DNA of 64,000 nt from Phaseolus vulgaris (GCF_000499845.2 NC_023756.2:40607393-40671392), one strand, 5' to 3'. Positions 47,300 through 60,095 are shown, counted from the first letter of the stretch. Numbers and translations are program-made. Notes: generated from the letters alone by a model not told the origin.

Positions 47300-48334
47300 T
47301 GATGGAGATCAAGTAGAAGAGGATTTCACTAATGGAGGAAGGCCTTCCACCCAAGCATTTAAAGTTCTTCCTTCTAGTTTTCTCAAAAATAAAGAAGAAA
47401 TTAAATAAAGAGAGGACCAAACTTAAAAGAAGACTACAAGCATTCAAAAATGGGCTCCAATTAATATCTCTCTTTGTAATTTTCTTTTGTATAAAATTGT
47501 AAAACATATAGGAGTAGTGTTTAGGAAGGTGCTAAGAGGGAAACCAAAAGACACCTCCTTTGTATAACACTTTAGACGCTAGTTTTGGTAGAAAGAGACT
47601 AGAAAAGTGCCTTTTCACACTCCTTCTCTCTTTAGGCGCTAGATTGTCCTAGAAGGAATTAGAAGGTGACCTTTCAAGCTTCCTTCTCTTTTGTAAATTT
47701 GTGACTAGCCCTCTCTATTATAAAAGGGGTGCTTGGGTCTTTGAAATAAGAAGTTAAGATTGATTTTTGAGAGTAAAGAACCTCTACCAAATTGGTGAGT
47801 GATTGAGAGAGACTTGTGTCTTCTTCTCTTCTAGTCTTATCTTGAGTGAATTCTTGGGCTCTCAAGTGACGGCAACAACACTCATCTTGAAGCCAACCAT
47901 TTTTCAAGTGGCGTGCACAATTCCAAGAGCTCCAACCACATAAGTTTCCTTGTCCTTTTCATCTTCTTCTTCCATTTCCATTCAAAAAACAAACTCTAAA
48001 ACATGTCTTTGTTGTTTCTTGTTGATTCAATCGATAGAACTTGTTTAGTTTGTGTTCATGTTCTGTAGATTGTCTTAGTTTGCTGTTCTTATGGTTTTAA
48101 GTGTGTTTCTTGAAGTTTTAATCGGTGCATTTGTGTTCTTCTTTGTTACATTCGGTTCATATGTCCAAAAACGGGTTTCTATGTGAGTTTGGCTTGGTTC
48201 TTGTGATTTGGTGAGTTCTTGAATGATTAAGAAGATTGATCCAATTCTTAAAAAGTGCCTAATCATATTCCAACTCTTATTGAATCCATAACATGTTCAT
48301 ATCATATCCCAATCATGTTCTTTGGTTCACATCA
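47300..48334 (+). repeat. 5' LTR
   Basis: TG...CA, 1035 bp. TATA box at 47719-47725 (TATAAAA in CTATTATAAAAGGGG), matching 51453-51459 in the other LTR. Differs from the 3' LTR by scattered substitutions and several short indels, so the insertion is not very recent. Confidence 0.9.
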
Positions 48335-49543
48335 TGTGGTATCACATCATGTGGTATCATGAGTCTTAGGTGTGTTCTTGTGTGTTAGAGTTGTTTTTTG
48401 ACACTTTTAATTCAAGAAATTTACATTAGCATTCTGTTTTTACTGTTTCTTTGGTATTTCTTGTTGTTTTCTTGTTCTTAATACATTGTGTTTGTGTCAT
48501 TTTGATTTTTGAGTCTCTATAAGTTTTGTCAAAGTCATGTTTCTCCAAAAATGTTATCAATTCTATGTAGTCCTTTTGTTGATAATTTTGGTTTCTTGAT
48601 TTTTTATTGAGTGCAGTTTTATGTGTTTTTTTCTTGATCCTTTGGTGCCTTTTCTTTTTATATTTGAGTTCTTACTTGTATTTTAGATCTATACAAGTTC
48701 TTGAAACATCAATTCTATTATGTCTTTTGAAGTTCTCAATTCTGTTTTTCATTCCAATTAGGTTTCCTCTGTTTTCTTGAAAATGTGCTGACTGTTTCGA
48801 TTTATTACAATTTCTGTGATTACTAGAAAATTCTGAAATTCTGGATTTGAGTTTTTGAGAGTGTTATAAAATAGTAGAAAAAAGAAGTCAGTCAAAATTC
48901 CAAGTACAAAAAAATGATAAATCAAATATGTCCAGTGTGTAATTCTGGCACAAAAAAATACGGTAAAGTGGCAGTAATTTTGCAAAATTTATCACAATTA
49001 ATTGGCGCAATATTTTGTGTGATTCCAGTGCCATTGTTGAGATAAGATCTTCAACTTTCATTGGTTTAAATTTTCAGCTCCAGTTAAATCTGTAAAGTCA
49101 CGCACAGTTTACATAAAATTCCAGTAGTTCTGTTTTTTTTTGTTTTCTTCATCTATTCTAGTGCTTTTCTTTAGGTTTCTTTTGAGTGCCATCTTTTAAT
49201 TGAGTATCTTTTTTTTTTATTGTCTTTTCTTCACTATTCTTTGAGTTTGTCATATATCTTGTATTCCTTTTGCTATAGCCTTTTCTTGTTTACACCTTTT
49301 CTTGATTGTCTTTTATTGTTCTTTAAGTTTTGTGGTGTATTGGCCTTAAGAGAGAGTACTTTGCTTTGACATTTTTCATTTGAGAGTACCAAAACTTCAA
49401 CAACAGATTGGTTGAGGGAAGTATTCTTTCTTGGAGTAATTTCAGTGTCTTTTAATTTTCATTACAGTACCATAACTGTTCCTTTTTCTAACCTTGTTTT
49501 TCTTGAAATTGTTTGTTCTTGTGTTTGCTGTTTTCTTTTTCTA

Positions 49544-50686
49544 ATGATTGCATATTCAAGTGGTGACTCTTCCAAACCACACTCTCCTCATAGAGCTTAT
49601 ATTCTTAATGAATTAAAAGAGGCAAAATGTGTCCTTGCTCTAAAGGACGAAGCTATGAAAAAGTTGGAGGAAAAATTACAAAAAGTTGGATTGAAGCAAG
49701 ATAGGTCATCTGCTTCCATCCATGGAAGCCACCATTCTCATAGACATTCTTCAAGAGGTTCTTTCAATGCTCACGACCATGAAGAAGAACATAGAAGGAG
49801 GAGACATCACCATCATTCTCATGGAGATAGACATCACCGTGAAGAAGGACATCACCATGAAGAAGTCTCATTTATCTTTTGTAAAAATACCTAGCTTTAG
49901 TGGTAATAGTGATCCTAATGTGTATTTAGATTGGGAAGCTAAGGTTGACCATATTTTTCATGTGTATAAGGTCCAAGATGACCAAAAACTTAGGACAGTT
50001 TCTTTACACTTTTTGGACTATGCCAAAGAATGGTGGCATCAAACTCTTAGGGACATTGGTTATAACAAGAGGCCTCTCGTGGTCTCTTGGAATGATTTGA
50101 AAAAGTGTATGCGCGCGAGGTTTGTTCCTCCTTCTAGGAAGGAACACTTGTTGAAGTTCCAAAGGCTTCCTCAAGGACATAGGACGGTAGATGAATACTT
50201 TAAATCTTTTGAAACAACTTTGACTAAAATGAATATGCATGCTAATGAAGAGTCAAAGATAAAATGGTTTGTAAGTGGTTTGAAAAGAGATATTAGAGAA
50301 TTTGTAGAATTAAATGAGTAATCTTCTTTAAAGAAAGTGGTTCGCCTAGCCATCAAGGTGGAATCATACCTTTTAAAAACAACTTTCAAACATACTCATG
50401 ATGATGGTTTCTACAAATCTTCAAAGAAGGATGAAAACATACTTTTGCCTAAACCTTCTCCTTCAAATTTTTCAAACGCTACCTTTTCTAACCAACAAGT
50501 TTCTACAAAGAATTCTTCTACATCTCCTAAGTCACCTATCAAACTTCAAAAATAAAATGTTTTAAATGTTTAGGTTTTGGGCACATAGCTCTTCACTGTC
50601 CACAAAAACGAACCTTAATGATAAACAAGGTAAAACAAGACCTAACTCAACCACCTACCAAAAGTGAAAATGAAAAAGACAGAAAG
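49544..50686 (+). pseudogene. Gypsy gag, broken by two frameshifts and a stop
   Basis: The N-terminal part (from Met at 49544, frame of 49412-49894) has a coiled-coil-like ELKEAKCVLALKDEAMKKLEEKLQ, then a histidine-rich stretch (about 49720-49865) of alternating His, Arg, Glu. Frame shifts near 49870 into 49866-50321, which holds the retrotransposon gag domain: IPSFSGNSDPNVYLDWEAKV, YAKEWW, MRARFVPP, QGHRTVDEYFKSFE. A stop at 50319-50321 and a second shift near 50556 lead to a CCHC zinc knuckle, CFKCLGFGHIALHC (50558-50599). Gag would form the particle and bind RNA; as written no complete protein can be made. Confidence 0.85.
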
Positions 50687-51048
50687 GGCCAAGTTGACAT
50701 AGGTCTTATCCTTTCACCTCCAAGGTGTTTTCCTTCCTTATCTTTTTTATTACCAAAGGTTCTAACTTCACCACCATCTTGGTTAAAGAATGTTAGGAAT
50801 GATTTTTTCATACCTCCTAATGGTTTTCACCATTTAAGAGGACTTTTTCCAAAAAATATCATCATTCCCAAACAATTTTTTCCAACTTTGTTTGTCTATA
50901 GGACCTCCTTTTTTGAACTCCCACCGTTTACAAATTCTAAGTCATGTTTGCCTTTCTCTTATTCAACTGTTAATTTTTATAGTAAACTGACTTTGTTATA
51001 TGCAGGGATTCAGAATTCGTGGACGAATTCTCTCCAACTCGGGGAGTA

Positions 51049-52051
51049 TGATGGAGATCAAGTAGAAGAGGATTTCACTAATGGAGGAAGAGGCCATCCA
51101 CCCACTTCTAGTCTTCTCAAAAATAAATAAGAAATTAAATAAAGAGAGGACCAAGCCTAAAAGAAGACTACAAGCATTCAAAAATGGGCTCCAATAAATA
51201 TCTCTCTTTGTAATTTTCTTTTGTATAAAATTGTAAAACATATAGGAGTAGTGTTTAGAAAGGTGCTAAGAGGGAAACCAAAAGACACCTCTTTTGTATA
51301 GCACTTTAGGCGCTAGTTTTGGTAGAAAGAGACTAGAAGAGTGCCTTTTCACACTCCTTCTCTCTTTAGGCGCTAGATTGTCTTAGAAGGAATTAGAAGG
51401 TGACCTTTCAAGCTTCCTTCTCTTTTGTACATTTGTGACCAGCCCTCTCTATTATAAAAGGGGTGCTTGGGTCTTTTGAAATAAGAAGTTAGTAAAGAAC
51501 CTCTACCAAATTGGTAAGTGATTAAGAGAGACTTGTGTCTTCTTCTCTTCAATTATCTTGAGTGAATTCTTGGGCTCTCAAGTGGCGACAACAACACTCA
51601 TCTTGAAGCCAACCATCCTTCAAGTGGCGTGCACAATTCCAAGAGCTCCAACCACATAAGTTTTCTTTGTCCTTTTCATCTTCTTCTTCCATTTTCATTC
51701 AAAAACCAAACTCTAAAACATTTATTTGTTGTTTCTTGTTGATTCAATCGGTAGAACTTGTTTAGTTTGTGTTCATGTTTGGTAAATTGTCTTAGTTTGC
51801 TGTTCTTATGGTTTTAATTGTGTTTCTTGAAGTTTTAATCGGTGCATTTGTGTTCTTCTTTGTTACATTCGGTTCATATGTCCAAAAACGGGTTTCTATG
51901 TGAGTTTGGCTTGGTTCTTGTGATTTGGTGAGTTCTTGAATGATTAAGAAGATTGATCCAATTCTTAAAAAGTGCCTAATCATATTCCAACTCTTATTGA
52001 ATCCATAACATGTTCATATCATATCCCTATCATGTTCTTGGGTTCACATCA
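51049..52051 (+). repeat. 3' LTR
   Basis: TG...CA, 1003 bp, same orientation as 47300-48334. Its last 77 bp are part of a later 126-bp tandem duplication that crosses into the flanking LINE. Confidence 0.9.
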
Positions 52052-52226
52052 CACCTGCTACTCTTCAACCTGTATTACACACATATTCTCCCAGCATGTA
52101 CCTAATCATATTCCAACTCTTATTGAATCCATAACATGTTCATATCATATCCCTATCATGTTCTTGGATTCACATCACACCTGCTACTCTTCAACCTGTA
52201 TTACACACATATTCTCCCAGCATGTA
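51975..52226. repeat. 126-bp direct tandem duplication over the LTR/LINE junction
   Basis: 51975-52100 and 52101-52226 are almost identical (one visible difference: GGGTTCAC against GGATTCAC). Each unit holds the last 77 bp of the 3' LTR plus ~49 bp of flanking LINE. It must have formed after the gypsy insertion. The 42-codon periodic frame through it is an artefact. Confidence 0.92.
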
Positions 52227-54865
52227 CCTTACCCTGTTTTTGTGTATGCCTTTGAAAATAGGCACTCTCACCCTGTCCAGCCTTTCCCTGCACCAAACCA
52301 GCATCCCAGATGTTCCTGAACCATCAAGGCCTCCCAGACTTGGCCACCGAACCAGTATAGATGCTCCAGTAACCAACAAGCCTGCTTTACGTTCTTACTT
52401 TTCCAAACTCCATAGTTCCACCCACCAGCCAATTCCCATCCAGCACATGTTCCTTCAGCATACCAGAAAAAGAGAATATATTACAACACCCTCAACTTCA
52501 GCAGCTTTGCAAGCACTTGCCAGGATTGAGAATCCAATCCGAGAAAGCATAACTAAAGGAGGATTGCCCCATACTTCAGCTTCAGCCACACTGAGAGTTG
52601 GGCTAGGTGGAAAATTTCTTCAGCATCGGCTATCCCTTTCTTAAAGATAGCCAAATTTCTCTGATCCCATATACACCGGACTATAGCGACCCAAATTCCC
52701 TTCCATACCTGATTCTGTTTAGCATTAAAATGAGGCAGATAAAAACTCTCAAAATGGTCAAAAATGTCCTTATGTTGGACAAACAAGATGCCTATCCATC
52801 TTAAGCATAGGGACCAAACACGTTGTGCATAAATACAATCCAGAAAAAGATGTTGGGTTGTTTCTTGTGCTACCTTACAGAGCGCACATAGAGAAGAGTT
52901 TACAACCAAACCCCTCCGAATAAGATTATCATAAGTTGGAAGTCTGCCAAGCAAAATCCTCCATGCAGTAAATAACGCTTTTGGGTGTCGCTTTAGCTTG
53001 CCACCAAAGGGAGAAAATGTCATGCGAGGAGTTATTAAGTTGACTACACAAAGTCAAATATGCAGATTTCATAGAGAACACACCATTATGGTCCCCATTC
53101 CATACTAAAGCATCCTTGATTTCCTTACACAAACTCTTCCCTGTAATGAGATTGAGCAATTCTCCCTCCATAGAGCTTTCCCAATTGAATCTAGGCCTTC
53201 TCCACCTTAAACGGCAGTTCCATCCTAAATCCTCCCAAGTGCCTACTTCAGCCACCGTCTTTCCTTGGTCCAAAGAAACGGAAAACAGCCTAGGGAACAG
53301 AGTTATAAGCTTGTTATTCTCCAACCAAACGTCTTCCCAAAATTTGACTTTGTCACTGACTCCGACCTTCCATCCAAAGGATTTATGGAACCATCCATCG
53401 CCTTCTCCCTTATCACATGCCCTAGATAGATCTCTCCACCACCAAGAAAGATAGTTACCAGAATCTTGACTTCTTACTCCACTCGTACAATACTTAGATG
53501 CTAGAATCTCTTTCCATTTCCCTTTTTCCTCACTCAACATCCTCCATTTCCATTTTGTTAGCAAGGCACAGTTAAACATTTTAATATCCTTGACCTTTAA
53601 ACCCCCTTCCTCCTTTGATTTACACACATTTTCCCACCGAATCCAAGATATATGTTTGTGATCATTACCCCATGCCCAAAGGAACATCCTCTGAATGCTA
53701 GAAATTTTATTAAACACTGATATCGAGGCTTTAAAGAAGGACAAATAAAACAGGGGTATGGAAGTTAAGACCGATTTAACCAAACATACTCTACCTGCTA
53801 GTGACAAGCATTTCCCCTTCCAAGCACTAAGTCTAGCTTTAACTTTATCCACTACTGGATCCCAAAACTGCATCCTCCTTGGGTTGCCGCCTACTTGTAA
53901 CCCCAGGTATTTAAAAGGAATCTGCATTGCGCTACAATTAAGAGCTCTTGCATAAGTTCCTAACAAATTCCTTCCAACCTTAATACCTGACAGCTTTGAC
54001 TTATGGAAGTTAACTTTGAGACCTGAAGCCAACTCAAAAACCCTGAGAATCGCCTTAATTGTTAAGATGTTGGAGTAAGAGTCTTCGCACATAAACAGGG
54101 TGTCATCAACAAACTGTAACATACAACATTCAATCTCAGCTCTCCCCACTTTCACTCCTCTTAATAGGTTCTCCTTTAAAGCGCTACGTACTAGACCAGC
54201 TAGACCTTCAACAACAACAAGGAAAAGAAAAGGAGCCATAGGATCGCCTTACCTCAGACCCCTGGATGACCTAAATTCCTCCATCGGACTACCGTTAACC
54301 AAGACAGACATTGTTGTCGACTTCAAACAGCCTTGTACCCACTTAATCCATTTCATGTGAAACCTCATCCTATGCAACATATCCAACAGAAAACTCCACC
54401 TGACCGAATCATACGCCTTTTCAAAGTCCACCTTAAAAAACACTTCACTTTTCTGACTTCTTTGTACCTCCTCGATCACCTCATTGGTCATCAATACACT
54501 TTCCAACATTCCCCTATCTTTCAGAAAAGCTGATTGATTTTCATCAATAACCAGAAGTAGAACAACCTTAATACGACACAACATCGCCTTAGTAATGATC
54601 TTATACAGGGCTCCCATAAGAGAAATGGGTCTGAACTGGTCAATCACAATAGGGTCTTTTACCTTCGGAACAAAAGTAATAAAAGACGCATTGCACCCCT
54701 TCGGAAAGCTCCCTGATTCATGAAAAGAATGCACCGCTTCCATAATATCCTTCTTTAAAGTCTCCAAATTGCTTTTTATGAAGTTGAAATAAAAACCATC
54801 TGGACCCGGCCTCTTAGATCCCTCACACTACCACACTGCGTCCCTTACTTCCTCCTCAGAAAACA
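52052..54865 (-). pseudogene. L1-type LINE, main part: RT, thumb and zf-RVT, decayed
   Basis: Continuation of the LINE at 46796-47299. Minus-strand frames 54767-54249 (KDPIVIDQFRPISLMGALYKII, FKVDFEKAYDSVRW), 54239-52929 (GLRQGDP start lost to a stop; LQFVDDTLFMCED; FKYLGLQVGGNPRRMQFW; WKGKCLSLAGRVCLVKSV) and 53023-52553 (CALCKVAQETTQHLFLDC zf-RVT) cover RT to C-terminus. The catalytic box reads FVDD instead of FADD. A stop at 54246-54248 and a frameshift near 52970 break it. The 5' end is cut at ~54865 within the RT N-terminal region. Confidence 0.88.
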
Positions 54866-55740
54866 CATGGGTTTCACAACCTTCGTAAAATACTATGGGT
54901 TTTAAAACCTTCGTAAAATAGTATAAGTTTCAAAACCTCCGTAAAATATCATGGGTTTTAAAACCTCCATAAAATATCATAGGTTTCACAACTATAAATA
55001 TTCATATGTATTTTTTGAATCATTTATCATTTAAGAATTCACGTACTTTTTTAACCAAAATTAATTATTGTTTCGTGCAATACTTGTTCCAATTTTCACA
55101 ACCTCTAAGCTAATATAAGTTTCAGAACCTCCGTAAAATAGCATAGGTTTCACAACTATAAACATTCATGTGCTTCATGTGTTTTTTTACTTATTTATCA
55201 TTTAAGCATTCAAGTGCTTTTTTAACCAAAATTAATTATATTTATTGTTTTTATTTATTTTTCATAAAGTACTTTCTTAATGACAGTAAAATGTTTTAAG
55301 TTATAAAAAAATAATTTTTTATCAACTTAAATTATTGTTTCTTAATGACAGTAAAATGTTTTAAGTTATAAAAAAATATTTTTTTATCAACTTAAATTAT
55401 TGTTTCGTGTTTGTTCCAATTTTCACGGCCTTAGTAAAATAATATATATTTAAAAATTTCTGTAAAATATCACATTATTTTAAAATCTTCATAAAATATC
55501 ATAAGTTTCACAACTATAATCATGCATTCATGTGCTTATGTGTTTTGTTTATCATTTAAATATATATATATATATATATTAATCAAAATTAATTATATTT
55601 ATTTATTTATTTTTTTAAAGTATTTTTTAATGACAATAAAATAACTTAATTTATAATAAATATTTTTTATCAACTTGAATTATTGTTTGGTATAATACTT
55701 AAATACTTGTTCCAATTTTACAACCTCCCTGAAATAATAT
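54866..55740. repeat. CACTA-like subterminal repeat block, third copy
   Basis: Close copy of 45286-46130: ATGGGTTTCACAACCTTCGTAAAATAC words, then the same AT-rich tail. A ~60-bp segment (cttaatgacagtaaaatgttttaagttat) is duplicated in tandem at 55273-55400. No gene. Confidence 0.55.
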
Positions 55741-56381
55741 AAGTTTGTGTTGTGTGTTATCTTTAATTTGCTGTATAATTAATTAACAATGCAGAATGAG
55801 GCATTTATAAGCGTTGGAAGTCATCAGTATTTGTAAGCTAGGTGTATTTTTGTATACGTTTCTTAGATTTTTGTTTTCAAATACAGACGTATGTAGTTTC
55901 CGTTACAAGATATTTAGAGATTACGTGAATGATTTCAAAATAGAAAAACAATACCTCTTTAACACCACACTTCATTACATATATATATATATCTACTTAA
56001 CAACTAATCTTTTAATAAAATATTATATAATAATAAAATAATAATCATATGATTTTAGTAGAATGGTTCTAGATAGTAAAAAGCTCTTAAATTCAATTTT
56101 GCTAGAAATCTGTTTTTTTTTTATCTTTTTTCTTAGTAATATCTTTTGCAACAATATCTAATCAATCCTTTTTTTCTCAATTGTTTTGGTTTATATAATC
56201 ATAATCTTTCCCATTTATTCGATGTTCTATAATTTCCTGAGAAAAAGGAAAACATAAATACTTAAGTTTAATTTTCTTGACATGTTTAAAGAACTAGAAA
56301 AAGAAAAAACACTAGGGAACAATGGCAATAAAAAGATAAAGGTAAAACTTCCAACCATTTGTCATTAAATTAACAATACAA
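55741..56381 (-). pseudogene. Orphan P450 upstream region, copy 3
   Basis: Nearly identical to 46131-46790, with TATA box at 55802-55809 and a shorter (TA)n at 55979-55992. Like copy 2 it is cut by a LINE just after ACAATACAAG. No P450 coding sequence adjoins it. Confidence 0.7.
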
Positions 56382-57996
56382 GATATTTTTTTATCGGCAA
56401 TAAACAATAAATAATATATGAATAATTTTAGGGGTGATTCAACCCTTATAGAAGAACTCACCCATATTCTTCATCACAAGACTTAGTTCAAAGTCTGCCA
56501 AGACAGAACTCTCCTAGCTAACCTAGAGGAAGACCTCTAGGGGAAACTGTCAAACAGCTTGAATGAATACGTCATGAGATCATCCTCATACAAACCAACG
56601 GATGTACACACCAATCAGAAAAGGAAAAATTCGCAAACTGTGACTTGGATGTAACCCATGACCAAGCCTTTAATTAAACCAAATCAAAAGCTTCCAGAAC
56701 ATCCACTACTCCCCCGTTAAAAATAACCCTTTTTCTAAGCTTCCAAACCTTGTTGACTATTGCGATCCAAACAACACCCGAACCTCATTCACCGAACCAG
56801 ACGCATTGTTCAACCTAAACTGGGAAAAATTTAATAATGGAGCGTTGTGAAACACGCTCAGCACGCCCAACCATGCACAACAATGGTTCCACAATAACCA
56901 AGCAAATCTCCAATAAAAGAACAAATGGGTGCTAGTCTCCTCCTCAACCCACAAAGGCTACACGTGGAGCTTGCAGCAATGATCTCGCGCCTTTCCAGGT
57001 TAGTCTTAGTGGCTAACTTGTTTTCCAACACCCTCTAAGTCGTAACCAAAGCAATAGGTGCAACTTTACTCTTCCAAAACTTTTTAAACATCGTCGCATT
57101 CTCCCCTACTCCATCCTCCCTTAGACGGAGGTATGCCGATTTAACTGTGTACCCAAACTCCTCTCCTTCCTTTCAGACCCACCTGTCCTCCTTATCCAAG
57201 TCGAAATTCACACCTTGGACTTCCTGAAAAAGTCGTTATGCTAATTGCTTCTCCCATTCAAATAGATTCCTTCTCCAAACAAAATTCCAGACCCAATTTT
57301 CGTTGATCAATCCCAAAAAACAGTCATCGCAGAAGCTTTTGTCACACTCAGGGAATACAACCTCGGGAAAACCGTCTTCAAAGGCCTTCTCCTACCCAAT
57401 TATCTTCCCAAAACAAAACTTCCTTCCCAGTTCCCACCTTCCATATTAAGGCTTCTTCGAAATTTCGGCCCCAACCCTCCAAGCTCCAGACCTCCTTCAA
57501 GTCTTTCCACCAATGAGAGTCTTTACTATCTTTCCCTCCCTCTCTCAAACTTCTCCACCCCCCATACTTGGAAACAGTAATCTCCTTCCACAAACCACCC
57601 TTATCTGACCCCAACCGCCATACCCATTTACCAAGTAACACCAAATTGAAAGTCCTTAAGTCAATAATCCCAAGACCTCCGCGAGCTGCACACACCTTTT
57701 CCCAGGAGGCCCAAACGACCTTTCTTCCATCCGATCCCAACCCCCATAAGAAATCCCTTTTGATTTTCACGAGCTCGTTTGCCACCACCACCGGCATTTT
57801 AAATAAAGATAGGTAAAACAATAGAATGGTAGACAATACTAACTTTATTAAACAAATCCTACCTGTCAAAGACAAGAATCTGCCTTTCCACCTACTTAAT
57901 CTTTTCTTCATTCTAACAATCACTCCATCCCAAAACGGCCTTCTCTTATGGCACCCTCCTACCGACAAACCCAAGTACAGAAAAGTGGTTATCATT
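56382..57996 (-). pseudogene. 5'-truncated LINE of a different subfamily
   Basis: T-run with TTATCGGCAATAAACAATAA marks the 3' end. Frame 57995-57378 has FLYLGLSVGGCHKRRPFW, WKGRFLSLTGRICLIKLVLS, LGKWVWRL and FWEDNWVGEGL, the region after the RT palm; frame 56954-56757 (EEETSTHLFFYWRFAWLLW) is a degraded zf-RVT. The sequence is clearly more distant from the other LINEs here, which resemble each other. The 5' break is at about 57996. Confidence 0.85.
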
Positions 57997-58249
57997 ACAT
58001 ATTTAGGAATTATATGTTCGGTTTTATTAAAAACTAAAGTTTCTTATACAATATTAAAATAATAATTTATTAAGTTACGAAAAATTGTCAGATTTGTTTC
58101 AAGAATTTAACAAACAAACAATTTGTTATTTACAAATTACGTCTTTTAAGTTTAATTTGTTTTTTAATTATTATTATTTACGAATTATATATTCAATTTT
58201 ATTGGAAATTGAAAATTTTGATATATAATGTTAAATGAGAATTAATTGT
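57997..58249. other. AT-rich DNA with an imperfect internal repeat
   Basis: GAATTATATGTTCGGTTTTATT near 58008 and GAATTATATATTCAATTTTATT near 58181 suggest a diverged ~170-bp tandem pair. No gene. Confidence 0.4.
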
Positions 58250-60095
58250 TGTAACATCCCTAATTTTACCCATATATGATAAAATAAAAGTAAAACAAAC
58301 ACTATCTACTTAACATATGAATATACATGACTATCTCATAATTGTATCTAAAAAAAAATATCCTTTTATTACCTACAATCTCATCTGCTCCCGTGTACAA
58401 CACGATCATCACAAATAAAGAAACAAACACAAACAAATAACAGCGTAAGCTAGCTATAACAAAATTTTCTATATAATTTAAATTTCAAATTGATACACAA
58501 AATTCATAAATTTTCATACAATTTCTCAAACATTTCACATAATCATCAAGTGTGTATCACGTTCATCATCCACATTACTCCTTTCAGATTTCTACTGACT
58601 CACATACTCAGACACTTGACTCTACTTCCAGAAGACTCGTGTATTGACATTAGCATCCAGAGACCTGCACCTGTCATACTACTGTTGTGAAACCCACACA
58701 GCCATGAGCATAATTATCTCAATATCTCATCATTTCATCATCTTCATATGACAGGATAAATCCATTTGATCTGCTCTGATCAATTCTTTCAAACCTCAGA
58801 CTCAGCCAAATGGACCTCCTTCGACTCTCACCAACTGAATAACTTCATCTATGTTATTCCATTATATCAGTAGAGTCAGGATCGTCTCATTCACAGGACA
58901 CTCACAAATCAATACACCCTAATAACAATCTCAACACAGTATTTCCTTTCCTGAAAATACTATGTCTTGATCACACTTTAACCTCATTACATACATCATT
59001 TAACATATCAATGCACTACTCAATCACATCATTATTTAAACTTTCTAAACAATCCAAATATATCTCAAACTTTACTTAAACACATAATTGATTCCAAATA
59101 TATGCTCTTTAAATCAATCATCATCTAAAATCAAACAACCACTTCTCATCAAACATTCAAACATCTCACTTAAGTAATTCAATAAAATATTCAAAAAAGA
59201 ACAGTTCAACTCATTTATATTATCATTCAAACACTTTCAATTCTTAATCACAAACACTTTCAACAATTTATTCACCTTAAAATCAATATAAAAGATTCAA
59301 AATCAACCATTCTAGTCAATATATTATTTTACATTTCAAAAGAGACAATCCTATAAGTAAATATTGGAATTGGTGACCACGTCATCCTCATATCACGATC
59401 TTTTAACCTAGGGTTCTATTGAAAAGAATAAGACTAGCTTCCCTTACTTGGACTTGAGCAGATGCTCACTAAGAGCTCTAACCCACCAAAAGCTTAAGAT
59501 AACCCAACCTGCACCACAAAGTCCTGATCACAAATCTAACTATATCACTATGACCCTAATCTAACATAGACTAATTCTGAAGATAAAAACCTCACATGCA
59601 AACTTAACTAAAAGAAAACCCTAACCAAATCAAAACTAACTCCAAAGAAAATGAGCCAAGAATGAACTTACTCTATCTAAGATTCTGATCGGGCAATCTC
59701 GTAGAGTTCACTGCCAGGAGTCCAATGGCAGAATCTGATCATCAAACTGGTGAACGAGCAGGTCAGAATCATAAAGAGAAGGGAGAAGAAAGGAAAAAGG
59801 AACAAAAATGAACTTACTCTATGCAAGATTCTAATCGGGCAGTCTTGTAGATCTCGCTGCCAGGAGTCTAATGGTGGACTCCGATCGTTAAACAGATGAG
59901 CGAGGAGGTCAAAATCTTAGAGAGAAGGGAGAGGAAAGGAAAAAGGAAACTTCTAGAGAGATGGTGGTTCTTTTAAAATGAGACCTGAATAACTAATTTT
60001 TTATTTATATAGTTTTTTCACTTTAATAATAAAATATTTCGGTGTCATTTTAATTGTATCATTTATACTCTAAGACTATTTTCTCGGTCCTTACA
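58250..60095. mobile_element. Probable solo LTR of a gypsy-type element
   Basis: Starts TGTAACATCCC and ends CGGTCCTTACA, termini I recognise from plant gypsy LTRs, and is flanked by ATTGT and ATTAT, an almost perfect 5-bp target duplication. About 1.85 kb, no second LTR nearby and no gag-pol, which fits a solo LTR left by recombination. Contains a 146-bp tandem pair (59661-59950). No coding potential. Confidence 0.65.
59661..59950. repeat. 146-bp tandem duplication inside the LTR
   Basis: Units begin AATGAACTTACTCTAT at 59661 and 59807 and end GAAAGGAAAAAGGAA. They differ at many positions, so the duplication is older than that at 51975-52226. Confidence 0.85.

Larger units (their letters stand above)
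47300..52051 (+). mobile_element. Gag-only Ty3-gypsy-type LTR retrotransposon (non-autonomous)
   Basis: Two direct repeats of 1035 and 1003 bp begin TGATGGAGATCAAG and end TTCACATCA. The flanking 5-mers are TACCT and CACCT, an imperfect target duplication. The left LTR is followed by TGGTATCA words (initiator-Met tRNA primer-binding type, 48337-48360), and the right LTR is preceded by the purine-rich CGGGGAG tract at 51040-51046 within a GGACGAATTC context typical of gypsy. The 2.7-kb interior has only a broken gag; protease, RT, RNase H and integrase are absent. It sits inside a LINE. Confidence 0.9.

Noticed and set aside
49412..49543. Upstream hydrophobic extension of the gag frame
   Set aside because: Gypsy gag proteins do not start with a membrane-like segment; Met at 49544 gives a more usual start, and the upstream text is T-rich leader.
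51972..52319. Plus-strand 115-aa frame with a perfect 42-residue repeat
   Set aside because: It is the 126-bp DNA duplication across the LTR/LINE junction being read in a multiple-of-three period, not a repeat protein.
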